Source: Limimaricola hongkongensis DSM 17492 (GTDB taxonomy: Bacteria; Pseudomonadota; Alphaproteobacteria; Rhodobacterales; Rhodobacteraceae). Taken from it: a DNA stretch of 64,000 nucleotides. A program made the translations under genes and the position numbers. The notes beneath the pieces are model-generated. The model was given only the letters and a program-made list of their open reading frames with translations. It had not been told where the DNA came from and ran no database searches. The stretch is from the NCBI RefSeq assembly GCF_000600975.2, contig NZ_KK088653.1, positions 682,501-746,500 on the forward strand, in the 5' to 3' direction. Positions 45,551 through 54,099 of this stretch are shown piece after piece (the first letter of the stretch is position 1; the number at the start of each line of letters is the position of its first letter).

Positions 45551-47413
45551 TCAACCCTTGTCGGAGCGGCTCTGCTGCCCGGTCTGCGTGGGGGCGGCGG
45601 CGTTGGCCTCCGGCTTGGGCGTGTCCGACTTGGGGGTGTCGGCTTTCGGCTGACCGGCACTGGCGGGCTGATCCGCGGCGGGCGCCGAGCTTTGCGCCGG
45701 GGCAGGGGTGTTCGAGGCGACAAGCGTGGGCTTGGACGCCGCGGGCCGTTCAGGCGCGGCTCCCGGTGCGTTCGTCTCCGCTGCCTCGGCCTGCACTGGC
45801 GCGGTCTCCGGTGCCTTGGGCTCGGATTTCGGCGCGGCGGGTTTCGTGGGCGCGGCTTCCTGCGCTTTCGCTTCCGTCGCCTTGGCCTGCGCTGGCACGG
45901 CCTGTGGTGCTTCGGGCTCGGATTTTGGCGCGGCGGGTTTCGCGGCAACCGGCTCCGGGGCTTTCGCCTGCGGCGCCGTTGCCTGCGCTTTCGTCGTGTC
46001 CGGCGTTTTGGGCGCAGCCGCTTCCTTGGCCTTTGCCTCGGGCGCCTTCGCCTCGGTCTTGGCCGGAGCGGGCTTGGCGGCGGCGCGCGGCTTCGTGCCC
46101 GCTTTCGGGGCGGACGCGGCCTTGCGCTTGGCGGCGGGCGCGGACTCCTTCGCCGTTACCTTGGCCGTGTGCGCCGTCGGCGCGTCGGAATTGGCGTCGA
46201 TGAATTCGAGCACCAGCGGGCGGATGTTGTTGCGCCAGCTCGATCCGGCGAAGATGCCGTAATGCCCGGCGCCCGGCTCCAGATGCGCGGCCTTCTTGTC
46301 GCTAGAGAGACCGGTCAGCAGGTCGAGCGCGGCGAGGCACTGGCCCGGCGCCGAGATGTCGTCCTTTTCACCTTCGACGATCTTGACCGCGACGGAGGTG
46401 ATCTTGCCGAGATCGAGCCTGCGCCCATCGACGCTGAAGGCGTTGCGGGCGATGTCGCGGCTCTTGAAGACGCGCTCCACGGTCGAAAGGTAGAACTCGG
46501 CCGACATGTCCATCACGGCGAGGTATTCGTCGTAGAACTGGTTGTGCTTGTCGTGCTCGGAGGCCTTGCCATGCGCGGCGCGGAAGATCTGGTCGGTGAA
46601 GGCCTGCGCGTGGGTCGAGGCGTTCATCGTGATGAAGGAACCGAGCTGCAGCAGGCCGGGATAGACCTGCCGTCCCACGCCCTTGTACTTGAAGCCGACG
46701 CGCTGGATCATCGAATGTTCGAGCTGGCCCATCGTCACCCGGCGGCCGAAATCGGTCACGTCGGTGGCGGCGGCGTCGGGATCGACCGGCCCGCCGATCA
46801 GGGTGAGCGAGCGCGGCTGCGCCGTGGGATCGTCCTCGGCCAGCATCGCGGTCGCCGCCAGCGTCAGCGGCACCGGCTGGCAGACCGCGATCACGTGCAG
46901 GTCGGGCCCGAGATGGCGCATGAACTCGGCGACGTATTTGGTGTAATCCTCGACGTCGAATTTCCCCTTGCTCACGGGGATGTCGCGGGCGTTGTGCCAA
47001 TCGGTGATGTGCACGTCGCAATCGGGCAGCAGGCTGATCACCGTCTTGCGCAGCAGCGTGGCGTAATGGCCCGACATCGGCGCTACCAGAAGAACGCGGC
47101 GCTTGGGTGATTTTCTGCCGGGGGTTGTGAAGTGGATCAGGTCGCCGAAAGGGCGCTCCAGAAGCGTCTCGACCCGGACGACGTGATCCTTGCCGTCGGG
47201 GCCGGTGACGGTGGGGATGCCCCAGTCGGGCTTGGCCACCATGCGCTCGAAGCTGCGTTCGGTCACTTCGCCCCAGGCTTTGAGAAGCTGCATGGCGGGG
47301 TTGGCGGTCATCGCCATCGCCGGGTGGTCGCCCATGGCACGCGCGGTCGCACCCAACCACTGGTTGGTGTTGCGCATGCTTTCCATCAGGTCGTAGGTCG
47401 GCATATACTTCAT
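45551..47413 (-). CDS. phaZ: Intracellular polyhydroxyalkanoate depolymerase with long Pro/Ala/Lys-rich tail
   Basis: A 620-residue protein. Residues 1-410 are a complete PhaZ-type PHB depolymerase (MKYMPTYDLMESMRNTNQWL start; nucleophile Cys in VCQP, C178; catalytic His region LEPGAGHYGIF), which degrades native intracellular PHA granules. Residues 411-620 are an added low-complexity tail of Ala, Pro, Lys, Glu and Thr, including near-tandem 32-residue repeats starting KPAAPKSEP at 492 and 524. The family is usually about 420 residues, so the tail is an extension; a histone-H1-like DNA or granule-binding role is conceivable but unproven. It is divergent from phaC. Confidence 0.94.
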   Translation of the reverse strand: MKYMPTYDLMESMRNTNQWLGATARAMGDHPAMAMTANPAMQLLKAWGEVTERSFERMVAKPDWGIPTVTGPDGKDHVVRVETLLERPFGDLIHFTTPGRKSPKRRVLLVAPMSGHYATLLRKTVISLLPDCDVHITDWHNARDIPVSKGKFDVEDYTKYVAEFMRHLGPDLHVIAVCQPVPLTLAATAMLAEDDPTAQPRSLTLIGGPVDPDAAATDVTDFGRRVTMGQLEHSMIQRVGFKYKGVGRQVYPGLLQLGSFITMNASTHAQAFTDQIFRAAHGKASEHDKHNQFYDEYLAVMDMSAEFYLSTVERVFKSRDIARNAFSVDGRRLDLGKITSVAVKIVEGEKDDISAPGQCLAALDLLTGLSSDKKAAHLEPGAGHYGIFAGSSWRNNIRPLVLEFIDANSDAPTAHTAKVTAKESAPAAKRKAASAPKAGTKPRAAAKPAPAKTEAKAPEAKAKEAAAPKTPDTTKAQATAPQAKAPEPVAAKPAAPKSEPEAPQAVPAQAKATEAKAQEAAPTKPAAPKSEPKAPETAPVQAEAAETNAPGAAPERPAASKPTLVASNTPAPAQSSAPAADQPASAGQPKADTPKSDTPKPEANAAAPTQTGQQSRSDKG

Positions 47414-47509
47414 GTTACTGCTCCAGGCAGGGATCCGTGGTCAACCGGGGCCGGGTCCCGCCTCGGCGGCACGCGGGGCGCGCGCAGGCCTGTCGCGGCA
47501 GGCCTCATG

Positions 47510-47520
47510 CTGCACCTGCA
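47510..47520. promoter_or_regulatory. Possible PhaR half-matched site between phaZ and phaC
   Basis: CTGCACCTGCA at 47510-47520 is one base short of the CTGC-N4-GCAG pattern of PhaR sites (the next base is A, not G). It lies 22 nt upstream of the phaC start. A second inverted repeat, AGGCCTG / CAGGCCT, lies at 47485-47504. Either may regulate phaC or phaZ; this is inference. Confidence 0.35.
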
Positions 47521-47541
47521 AACTAGGGCGCAGGAGGGCGT

Positions 47542-49371
47542 ATGACAACTGACGATCAGGGCAGGGGCACGGATCAGGGCGGCGGTGGTGACGCGCCGGC
47601 CACGGATGCGAAGGAGCGGCTCGAGGCCAATCTCGCCCGGATCGAGGCGCTGACCCAGAGGCTTGTCGGCGCGATGGGGCAGGGCCGGCAGGTCCGGCCC
47701 GCGCTGCAGGGGCCGAGCCATGATCTCTACATGAAGGCCGCCGGGGCCTACTGGTCCGAGGTGATGCGCGACCCCGCCCGGCTGATGGAGCATCAGCTCG
47801 GCTACTGGGGCAAGACGCTGAAGCATTACGTCGAGGCGCAGCAGCAGGCCATGCAGGGCGCGGTGCCCGAAAGCGAGGCCCCCAAGGATCGCCGCTTTGC
47901 CAACCCGCTGTGGGACACGCATCCTTGGTTCGCCTATATCAAGCAGCAATACCTGACCAATGCCGAGGCCGTGCAAAGGGCGGTCGATTCGATCGAGGGG
48001 CTGGACCCGCGCGAAAAGAAGCGGCTCGATTATTTCGCGGGCCAGATCGTCGACATGTTCAGCCCGACCAATTTCTTCGCCACCAATCCCGACGCGCTGC
48101 AAAAGGCGCTGGAGACCGAAGGGCAGAGCCTGATCGACGGGCTCGAGAACCTCGTGCGCGATCTTGAGGCCAATGGCGGCGATCTCGTGGTGACGCTGGC
48201 CGATGCCGACGCGTTCCGGGTGGGCGAGAATCTCGCCACCACGCCCGGCGAAGTGGTGTTTCGCAACCATTTGTTCGAGCTGATCCAGTACGCGCCCCAG
48301 ACCGAGGACGTGCACGAGACGCCCATCGTGCTGTTCCCGCCATGGATCAACAAGTACTACATCCTCGACCTGAAACCGCAGAACAGCCTGATCCGCCACG
48401 TCGTGGAGCAGGGCCATACCCTGTTCGTGGTGAGCTGGATCAACCCCGATGCGAGCTATGCCGAGATCGGCATGACCGATTACGTCGAGGATGGCTTCAT
48501 CCAGGCGATCGAGACCGCCAAGGAGATCTGCGGGACCAAGAAGGTCAACGCCGTGGGTTACTGCATCGCCGGGACGACGCTGGCGATCACGCTGTCGGTG
48601 CTCAAGGCCCGCAAGGACAAGTCGGTCAAATCGGCCACCTTCTTCACCACGCTCACCGATTTCTCCGACCAGGGCGAGGTCGGCGTGTTTCTCGACGATG
48701 ATTTCGTCGACGGGATAGAGGCCGAGGCGCGCGCGGCGGGGGTGCTCGACAAATTCTACATGTCGCGCACCTTCTCGTTCCTGCGCGCCCGCGACCTGAT
48801 CTACCAGCCGGCGATCCGCAGCTACATGATGGGCGAGGCACCACCCGCCTTCGACCTGCTCTACTGGAATGGCGACGGCACCAACCTGCCGGCGCGGATG
48901 GCGGTCGAATACCTGCGCGGGCTGTGCCAGGAAGACCGCTTTGCAAGGGATGGTTTCACCGTGGCCGGGCACACGGCCCGGATCGGCGAGGTGACGGTGC
49001 CGGTCTTTGCCGTGGGCTGCGAAAGCGACCACATCGCGGCCTGGGATTCGAGCTGGCGCGGCGTCGATCAAATGGGTGCGAAGGACAAGACCTTCGTGCT
49101 GTCGGGCTCGGGCCATATCGCGGGCATCGTGAACCCGCCCGCCAAGAAGAAATACGGCTACTGGACCAACGACGCGCCCGCCAAGAACCCCGAGGAATGG
49201 CGCGCGGGCGCGACCAGGCACGAAGGGTCGTGGTGGCCCGCCTGGATGGGCTGGCTGAAACCCCGTGCGGGCGAGATGGTGCCCGCGCGCCAGCCCGGCT
49301 CCAAGGCGCATCCCGCGCTTGGCCCGGCGCCGGGGCGCTACGTGACGGGCGGGCGACTCGCCGCGGAATAA
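47542..49371 (+). CDS. phaC: Class I poly(3-hydroxyalkanoate) synthase
   Basis: PHA polymerase of 609 residues, using 3-hydroxyacyl-CoA to build PHA at granule surfaces. The lipase-box-like GYCIAG holds the catalytic Cys (C341); the Asp and His of the triad are expected in AVGCESDHIAAW and SGSGHIAG. PIVLFPPWINKYYILDL and FVVSWINPD are class I signatures. The N-terminal 25 residues are Gly/Asp-rich. It is divergent from phaZ and followed by phaP and phaR, the standard alphaproteobacterial order. No phaE partner is needed for class I. Confidence 0.97.
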   Translation: MTTDDQGRGTDQGGGGDAPATDAKERLEANLARIEALTQRLVGAMGQGRQVRPALQGPSHDLYMKAAGAYWSEVMRDPARLMEHQLGYWGKTLKHYVEAQQQAMQGAVPESEAPKDRRFANPLWDTHPWFAYIKQQYLTNAEAVQRAVDSIEGLDPREKKRLDYFAGQIVDMFSPTNFFATNPDALQKALETEGQSLIDGLENLVRDLEANGGDLVVTLADADAFRVGENLATTPGEVVFRNHLFELIQYAPQTEDVHETPIVLFPPWINKYYILDLKPQNSLIRHVVEQGHTLFVVSWINPDASYAEIGMTDYVEDGFIQAIETAKEICGTKKVNAVGYCIAGTTLAITLSVLKARKDKSVKSATFFTTLTDFSDQGEVGVFLDDDFVDGIEAEARAAGVLDKFYMSRTFSFLRARDLIYQPAIRSYMMGEAPPAFDLLYWNGDGTNLPARMAVEYLRGLCQEDRFARDGFTVAGHTARIGEVTVPVFAVGCESDHIAAWDSSWRGVDQMGAKDKTFVLSGSGHIAGIVNPPAKKKYGYWTNDAPAKNPEEWRAGATRHEGSWWPAWMGWLKPRAGEMVPARQPGSKAHPALGPAPGRYVTGGRLAAE

Positions 49372-49400
49372 GGAGAATCTGCCCTAGGGGAAGTTTTTTG

Positions 49401-49449
49401 CTGCACCGCAGAAAAAGATCTTGAAATGCTGCGGTGCAGCACGCATATT
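49401..49449 (+). promoter_or_regulatory. phaP promoter with two PhaR-type operators
   Basis: Two palindromes, CTGCACCGCAG (49401-49411) and CTGCGGTGCAG (49429-49439), match the CTGC-N3-GCAG site recognised by PhaR of Paracoccus denitrificans. A sigma-70-like promoter with -35 TTGAAA (49421-49426), a 17-nt spacer and -10 CATATT (49444-49449) is arranged so that the second operator lies inside the spacer and the first lies just upstream of -35. Binding there would block RNA polymerase. The cognate repressor gene phaR is 650 bp downstream. Confidence 0.8.
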
Positions 49450-49513
49450 CGGCTCATGAGTGATCAAGCGGGGCCGCCGAGCTGCCGCACCAGCGACCAG
49501 AAAGGGTATTCTC

Positions 49514-49969
49514 ATGGCCAACACGCAAGACTTCACCGCGATCTTCAAGGACATGATGGGGTCGTTCCCCGTCGACACCAAGAACATGGAAGAGACCTTC
49601 CGCAACCAGTCGGCTCTGGCCGAGAAGCTGTCGGCTGCCAATCTCGAAGCCGCGCAGAAATCGACCGAGCTGTCGGCCAAGTGGGCCCAGGACACGCTCG
49701 CCAAGTTCGGCGAAGTGACCCGCGCCAAGTCCGACCCGGCCGACTATGCCAAGTCGATGGGCGATTTCGCCTCGGCCTCGGCCGAAGCCGCTTCCGAGCA
49801 CATGGCCGCCTTTGCCGAGATCGCCAAGAAGCTTCAGACCGAGACGCTCGAGCTGATGCTGTCGGCCGGCAAGGACATGAGCGACGACATGACCGCCGCC
49901 GCCAAGAAGGCCGGCTCGGACGCGCAGGCCGCGACCCGCAAGGCCGCCGCGACCACCGGCTCCAAGTAA
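49514..49969 (+). CDS. phaP: Phasin (PHA granule-associated protein)
   Basis: A 151-residue phasin, the abundant amphipathic protein that coats PHA granules. It is almost all helical, rich in Ala, Lys and Glu, with FRNQSALAEKLSAANLEAAQ and ASAEAASEHMAAFAEIAKKL typical of phasin_2 proteins. ATG 49514 gives MANTQDFTAIFKDMMGSF; a longer frame overlaps the operator region and is unlikely. It is preceded by PhaR-type operators and followed by a strong terminator, consistent with high, repressible expression. Confidence 0.94.
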   Translation: MANTQDFTAIFKDMMGSFPVDTKNMEETFRNQSALAEKLSAANLEAAQKSTELSAKWAQDTLAKFGEVTRAKSDPADYAKSMGDFASASAEAASEHMAAFAEIAKKLQTETLELMLSAGKDMSDDMTAAAKKAGSDAQAATRKAAATTGSK

Positions 49970-50001
49970 GCCGCATTGCGGCGATCCTCCCCGCCGCAAC
50001 C

Positions 50002-50035
50002 GGGCGGGCTGCCACGCGCAGCCCGCCCTTTCTTT
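50002..50035 (+). terminator. Rho-independent terminator of phaP
   Basis: Perfect 10-bp stem GGGCGGGCTG / CAGCCCGCCC, 7-nt loop, then TTTCTTTTT. It isolates the phasin transcript from phaR. Confidence 0.9.
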
Positions 50036-50093
50036 TTGTGAAACACGGGCCTAGGCTTTCGCTGCAGCGCATCATGTCCAGGGGGGAACCGAG

Positions 50094-50636
50094 ATGGCCG
50101 AGACCACGAAACCGCTTTTGATCAAGCGATATGCCAGCCGCCGCCTCTACAACACCGAAACCAGCGATTACGTCACGCTCGAGGACATCGCGGGCTTCAT
50201 CCGCGCGGGCCGCGAGGTGCAGATCGTCGATCTGAAATCCGGCGACGACCTGACCCGGCAATACCTGCTGCAGATCATCGCCGAACATGAAAGCCGCGGC
50301 GAAAGCGTGCTGCCCGTCGACGTGCTGACCGACCTGGTGCGCAGCTATACCAGCCAGGCCAGCTCGGTCGTGCCGCAGTTCCTCGCCGCCTCCTTCGAGA
50401 TGCTGCGCGACGGGCAGTCGAAGATGATGGAGAACATGACCAAGGTGTCGCCGATGGCGCAGATGCCCGGCTTCGACGCCATGCGCGCGCAGCAGCAGGC
50501 CTTTCTCAAGGCGATGAGCGGTGGCATGATGGGGGCGACCGGCCCCGCTTCGGAAAAATCCTCGGACGACAATCTCGACGATATCAAGAAGCAGCTCGCC
50601 GAGCTGCAGTCGAAGCTGTCGAAGATGGGGAAGTGA
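50094..50636 (+). CDS. phaR: PHA synthesis repressor PhaR
   Basis: A 180-residue repressor that binds both PHA and DNA. The N-terminal PHB_acc_N domain (LLIKRYASRRLYNTETSDYV, about 8-70) is the DNA-binding part, followed by a PHB_acc domain (about 75-115) and a C-terminal acidic/coiled region (DNLDDIKKQLAELQSKLSKM). In this family, binding of nascent PHA releases the repressor from the phaP and phaR promoters. A 10-bp palindrome CGCTGCAGCG (50060-50069) precedes the gene and might serve autoregulation. Confidence 0.96.
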   Translation: MAETTKPLLIKRYASRRLYNTETSDYVTLEDIAGFIRAGREVQIVDLKSGDDLTRQYLLQIIAEHESRGESVLPVDVLTDLVRSYTSQASSVVPQFLAASFEMLRDGQSKMMENMTKVSPMAQMPGFDAMRAQQQAFLKAMSGGMMGATGPASEKSSDDNLDDIKKQLAELQSKLSKMGK

Positions 50637-50886
50637 CGATCCGATCCTGCCGCGCCGGGCCTCGCGAGGGGCGGGCGCGACAGGGTGCGGCGCGGCGCGC
50701 CCGCACTTCATGACCCCGTAGGCCATCATGGCCGACAGTGTTCGGCGCGACGAGGGCGCGGGCACATTCCGAATAGGACCGATCCCGCCCGCCAGGCGTC
50801 GCCGCGCTCAAAGCGCCCGCTTCGGGGCAGCGCGGCGGGACCAATCGTGCTACGCTGAATCGTGGGACATTGGGGGAGAGGTTGTC

Positions 50887-51681
50887 ATGGAACAGACCGT
50901 TTCGCGGCGCGACGCCGAGGCCTACGAGCTGTTCATGGGGCGCTGGAGCCGTCCCGTCGCCGACCGCTTTCTCGACTGGCTCCGCGCGCCCACGGGGGCC
51001 GACTGGGTCGATGTCGGCTCTGGCACCGGGGTGCTCGTCGCGGCGATCCTCGACCGGTCGGCGCCGCGCGACCTGCTGGCGGTCGATGCCTCCGACGCCT
51101 TTACCGACTATGCCCGCCACCGGTTCTCGGATCCGCGCCTGCGCATCGAGCAGGGGGACGCGCTGCAGCTGCCTCTGGCCCCGCAAAGCCGCGACGTGGC
51201 GGTGTCGGGGCTGTTCGTGAACACCGTCACGCCGATGCAGAACCTGCTGTCGGAGATGCGGCGCGTGCTGCGGCCCGGTGGGCTTTTGGGATTTTACGTC
51301 TGGGACTACCCGTCGGGGGGCATGGGCATGCTCGATGCCTTCTGGCAGGCCGCCGGTGGGATCGATGCCGGGGCCGTGGAGCTGTCGGAGCGGCACCGCT
51401 TTGCCGAGTGCGATTTCGCCGGGCTGGACCGGGCCTGTCGCGCCGCGGGTCTGGAGCCGGCGATCGGGCTGATCGACACGGTGAGTGAGCACGAGGATTT
51501 CGAAGCCTACTGGCGGCCCTTTACCCAGGCCGAGAGCCCGGCGAAGCGCTATCTCGACGGGCTCGACCCGGCGGGGCGGGCCGAGCTGCGCGGCGCGCTG
51601 GCGCAGCGTCTCGACCATGGCGGGCCGATCCGGCTGCCCGCGCGCGCGTGGTGCGTGAAGGCGGTCCTGCCGCAGGGCTGA
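50887..51681 (+). CDS. Class I SAM-dependent methyltransferase
   Basis: A 264-residue methyltransferase with motif I VDVGSGTGVLVAAI (41-54) and motif sequence DASDAF, QGDALQLPL and MRRVLRPGGLLGFYVWD in the usual order of UbiE/Methyltransf_11 enzymes. The substrate is unknown. The ATG at 50887 follows GGGGGAGAGG; a longer frame begins at 50728 but adds an Arg-rich leader with no family character. It is isolated, and the 250-nt upstream gap shows no other gene. Confidence 0.86.
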   Translation: MEQTVSRRDAEAYELFMGRWSRPVADRFLDWLRAPTGADWVDVGSGTGVLVAAILDRSAPRDLLAVDASDAFTDYARHRFSDPRLRIEQGDALQLPLAPQSRDVAVSGLFVNTVTPMQNLLSEMRRVLRPGGLLGFYVWDYPSGGMGMLDAFWQAAGGIDAGAVELSERHRFAECDFAGLDRACRAAGLEPAIGLIDTVSEHEDFEAYWRPFTQAESPAKRYLDGLDPAGRAELRGALAQRLDHGGPIRLPARAWCVKAVLPQG

Positions 51682-51820
51682 GCCGGCTGCCGTGCAGGGC
51701 ATGAGCGGCCCCCGCCGCGCCAGTGCCAAGAGAGCGGAGATCGGGAAACGGCTTCTCCGCGGCATCGATCTTGGGCGAAATTCGATGGCTGCGCGCCTGC
51801 TTTCTGAATAGCCTGCGGCG

Positions 51821-52372
51821 ATGACAGCTACACCTCCTCTCGAAATCCGCGCAGCCGAACCGGCTGACGCATGCGCGCTCACGGCGATGGTCAATTTGCC
51901 GGGTGTGCGGCACGGCACGCTGCAATTGCCATACGCCCCCCGGGCCAGGCTTGAGCATCGCCTTGTCGCCGCGTCCGACGAGCATTTTCTCGTCGGTGAA
52001 ATCGTGGATGCGGATGGCGTCCGAAGGATCGTCGCGCATGGCGGGCTCTTGCCCCGCAAGAGGCGCCGCGCGCATGTGGGCGAGGTGGTCCTGATCGTCC
52101 ATGACGATCATGTCGGCAGGGGCTATGGCGCGTCGGTCCTCCGGGCGCTTCTTGATCTGGCGGACAACTGGTTGGGGTTGCGCCGTCTGGAGCTTGAAGT
52201 GAACGCCGACAACCTCTTTGCGATCCGCCTTTACGAGCGGCATGGCTTCGTGGTGGAGGGCACCAAGCGGGGCGACGTGCTCCGGGCGGGCGAGCTGATC
52301 GATTCGCATGTCATGGGGCGCCTGCGCGACACGCCGCAGAGAAAAACGGTTCAGCCGGGCGAGACAGGCTGA
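51821..52372 (+). CDS. GNAT family N-acetyltransferase
   Basis: A 183-residue GNAT protein: EIRAAEPADACALTAMVN opens the fold, VGEVVLIVHDDHVGRGYGASVLRALL is the acetyl-CoA binding region with VGRGYG, and LELEVNADNLFAIRLYERHG followed by FVVEGTKRGD is the typical C-terminal motif of the L-amino-acid/phosphinothricin-type group. The substrate is not known. It is convergent with the Bax-inhibitor-like gene and followed by a hairpin terminator. Confidence 0.88.
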   Translation: MTATPPLEIRAAEPADACALTAMVNLPGVRHGTLQLPYAPRARLEHRLVAASDEHFLVGEIVDADGVRRIVAHGGLLPRKRRRAHVGEVVLIVHDDHVGRGYGASVLRALLDLADNWLGLRRLELEVNADNLFAIRLYERHGFVVEGTKRGDVLRAGELIDSHVMGRLRDTPQRKTVQPGETG

Positions 52373-52403
52373 GCCACGAAGCGCCATCCAGCCCATATAG
52401 CAA

Positions 52404-52429
52404 AGGGGCCGGCGATGTCGCCGGCCCCT
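52404..52429 (-). terminator. Hairpin terminator between convergent genes
   Basis: A perfect 12-bp stem AGGGGCCGGCGA / TCGCCGGCCCCT with a 2-nt gap. On the minus strand it is followed by TTTG, so it best serves the Bax-inhibitor-like gene, but the stem is symmetric and may stop both. Confidence 0.75.
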
Positions 52430-52454
52430 CTCGTGTCATCGCTGTGCCAGTGGC

Positions 52455-53231
52455 TTATTCGCGATTGCCGAACAGCTGCAGCAGGAACATGAACATATTG
52501 ATGAAGTCGAGATAGAGACGCAGCGCGCCCATGATCGCCGACTTGCCGAGCCACTCGCTGTCGCCATGATGCGCATGCTCGACATACTCGGTCTTGATCT
52601 GTTGCGTGTCATAGGCCGTCAGGCCCGCGAAGATCAGCACGCCGAGCACCGAGATCGCGAAGGCCACCGCCGAGGAGGCGAGGAAGATGTTCACGATCGA
52701 GGCGACGATCAGGCCGATCACGCCCATGATCAGGAAGGTGCCGAAGCCCGACAGGTCCTTTTTGGTGGTGTAGCCGTAAAGCGACAGCCCCGCGAAGGCG
52801 ATGGCGGTGATCAGGAACACCTGGATGATCGACATGCCGGTGAAGACGAGGAAGATCGAGCTGAGCGACAGGCCCATCACGGCGGCGAAGGCATAGAACA
52901 CGACCTGCGCGGTCGCGGCCGACATGCGGTTGATGCCCGCCGAGAAGCCGAACACGAACAGCAGCGGCGCGAACATGATCAGCCAGCGCAGCGGCGAGGT
53001 GTAGATCGCCGCGCCGAACTCGGTCAGGTACTTGCCGGTGCCGATCTGCGCGGCGGCCATGCCGGGATCGGTCGTCACCGCGAGGCCCGAGATGGCCCAT
53101 GCGGCGGCGGCCGTGATCAACATGCCGACGGCCATCGTGCCGTAGACCTTGTTCATGTGGGCGCGGAGCCCTTCGTCGATCCGAGCGGAGCGGGCCCCGG
53201 CCGTCGCGCGGATCGTATTGAATTCAGCCAT
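52455..53231 (-). CDS. Bax inhibitor-1 (TMBIM/YccA) family protein
   Basis: A 258-residue integral membrane protein with seven predicted helices after a polar N-terminus. GTMAVGMLITAAAAWAIS, FAGLTAYDTQQIKTEY and LRLYLDFINMFMFLLQLFG are BI-1 signatures; the DxxxxxY region includes the acidic pair that gates calcium leak in characterised homologues. Bacterial members may control membrane protein turnover (YccA inhibits FtsH) or calcium flux. A strong GGAGGT RBS precedes the ATG. Confidence 0.94.
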   Translation of the reverse strand: MAEFNTIRATAGARSARIDEGLRAHMNKVYGTMAVGMLITAAAAWAISGLAVTTDPGMAAAQIGTGKYLTEFGAAIYTSPLRWLIMFAPLLFVFGFSAGINRMSAATAQVVFYAFAAVMGLSLSSIFLVFTGMSIIQVFLITAIAFAGLSLYGYTTKKDLSGFGTFLIMGVIGLIVASIVNIFLASSAVAFAISVLGVLIFAGLTAYDTQQIKTEYVEHAHHGDSEWLGKSAIMGALRLYLDFINMFMFLLQLFGNRE

Positions 53232-53629
53232 TGAGACCTCCGATCAGAGTGTAAACTGCTCGGGTCTGATATTGGCGATCGGCGTTCGGTTTTCAAGACG
53301 CATGCCCCGCGGGTGCCGCGCGCCCGCGCGTCTTCGGTCAAAGGGGGCGTGGCGGCCGGATGAGGCGAGTGACGCGAAGCAGGGGCGGGGGGGCGTTCAG
53401 CCATGTTCCGCCAAATGAAACATCGACTTGTGAGCCGGGCCTGACCTTCGGGACAGGTCCCGGTGCCCATATGACCCCATTCATGACCAAAAAGCCATGA
53501 TGACCGATGCAACCGATGCGTGTCTAAATAGGTATATACTGATGGGCGATTATACCCAGAACACATTTTAGCAGGATGAGCTCCGGGTCTTGGACCATTT
53601 GAGGGGCCGAGAAAGAAGAAGGACAGGCG
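53232..53629. other. Divergent intergenic region between the Bax-inhibitor and XRE genes
   Basis: A 398-nt gap with no convincing gene on either strand. It holds the Bax-inhibitor RBS at its left edge and an AT-rich stretch at 53520-53575. In that stretch GGTATA (53531-53536) and TATACC (53551-53556) form an inverted repeat that could be an operator for the XRE regulator downstream. Confidence 0.5.
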
Positions 53630-53998
53630 ATGAAGCACCCCGTTGACGTCCATGTCGGCAAGCGCATCCGCCATCGGCGGTGGATGAACGGCACGACGCA
53701 GCAGCAGCTGGCCGAAAAGGTCGGCATCAAGTTTCAGCAGATCCAGAAATACGAAACCGGGATGAACCGGGTCAGCGCTTCGCGCCTGTGGGACATCGCC
53801 CACGCGCTCGGCGTGCCGGTCTCGTTCTTCTTCGAAGGCATGGACATGGCCGAACCCGAGGCCAAGCCCGGCGACATGCCCGGTGACGTCATGGCCGACC
53901 GCGAGGCGCTGGAACTGCTGCGCTCCTACTACGCGATTCCCGAACAGCAGCGCCGCCGCCTGTTCGATCTCGCCCGCGTGCTGAGCGACGCCGCCTGA
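53630..53998 (+). CDS. XRE family transcriptional regulator
   Basis: A 122-residue DNA-binding protein with a standard HTH_3 domain (about residues 9-65: VGKRIRHRRWMNGTTQQQLA, then EKVGIKFQQIQKYETGMNRV). SASRLWDIAHALGVPVSFFF closes the domain. The C-terminal half is helical and acidic, ending LLRSYYAIPEQQRRRLFDLARVL. This is the small SinR-like regulator conserved in Rhodobacterales; its targets are unknown. An inverted repeat upstream may be for autoregulation. Confidence 0.92.
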   Translation: MKHPVDVHVGKRIRHRRWMNGTTQQQLAEKVGIKFQQIQKYETGMNRVSASRLWDIAHALGVPVSFFFEGMDMAEPEAKPGDMPGDVMADREALELLRSYYAIPEQQRRRLFDLARVLSDAA

Positions 53999-54099
53999 AA
54001 GCCCCCGTCAGGGGACGGCCCCCCGGCTTGACCGGGGCGCCGCCCGCGCGCTACCGCCCGACCGGGGCGGGTGGTCCGTCCGATCAGGATGGACGCTTC

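Noticed and set aside
45425..47110. 561-codon plus-strand frame opposite phaZ, rich in Gly/Arg/Leu repeats
   Set aside because: It is the complement of the phaZ tail and catalytic region; PhaZ identity is certain.
53149..53803. Frames of 68-216 codons in the gap before the XRE regulator
   Set aside because: They overlap neighbouring genes in other frames, lack RBSs and show no family character.
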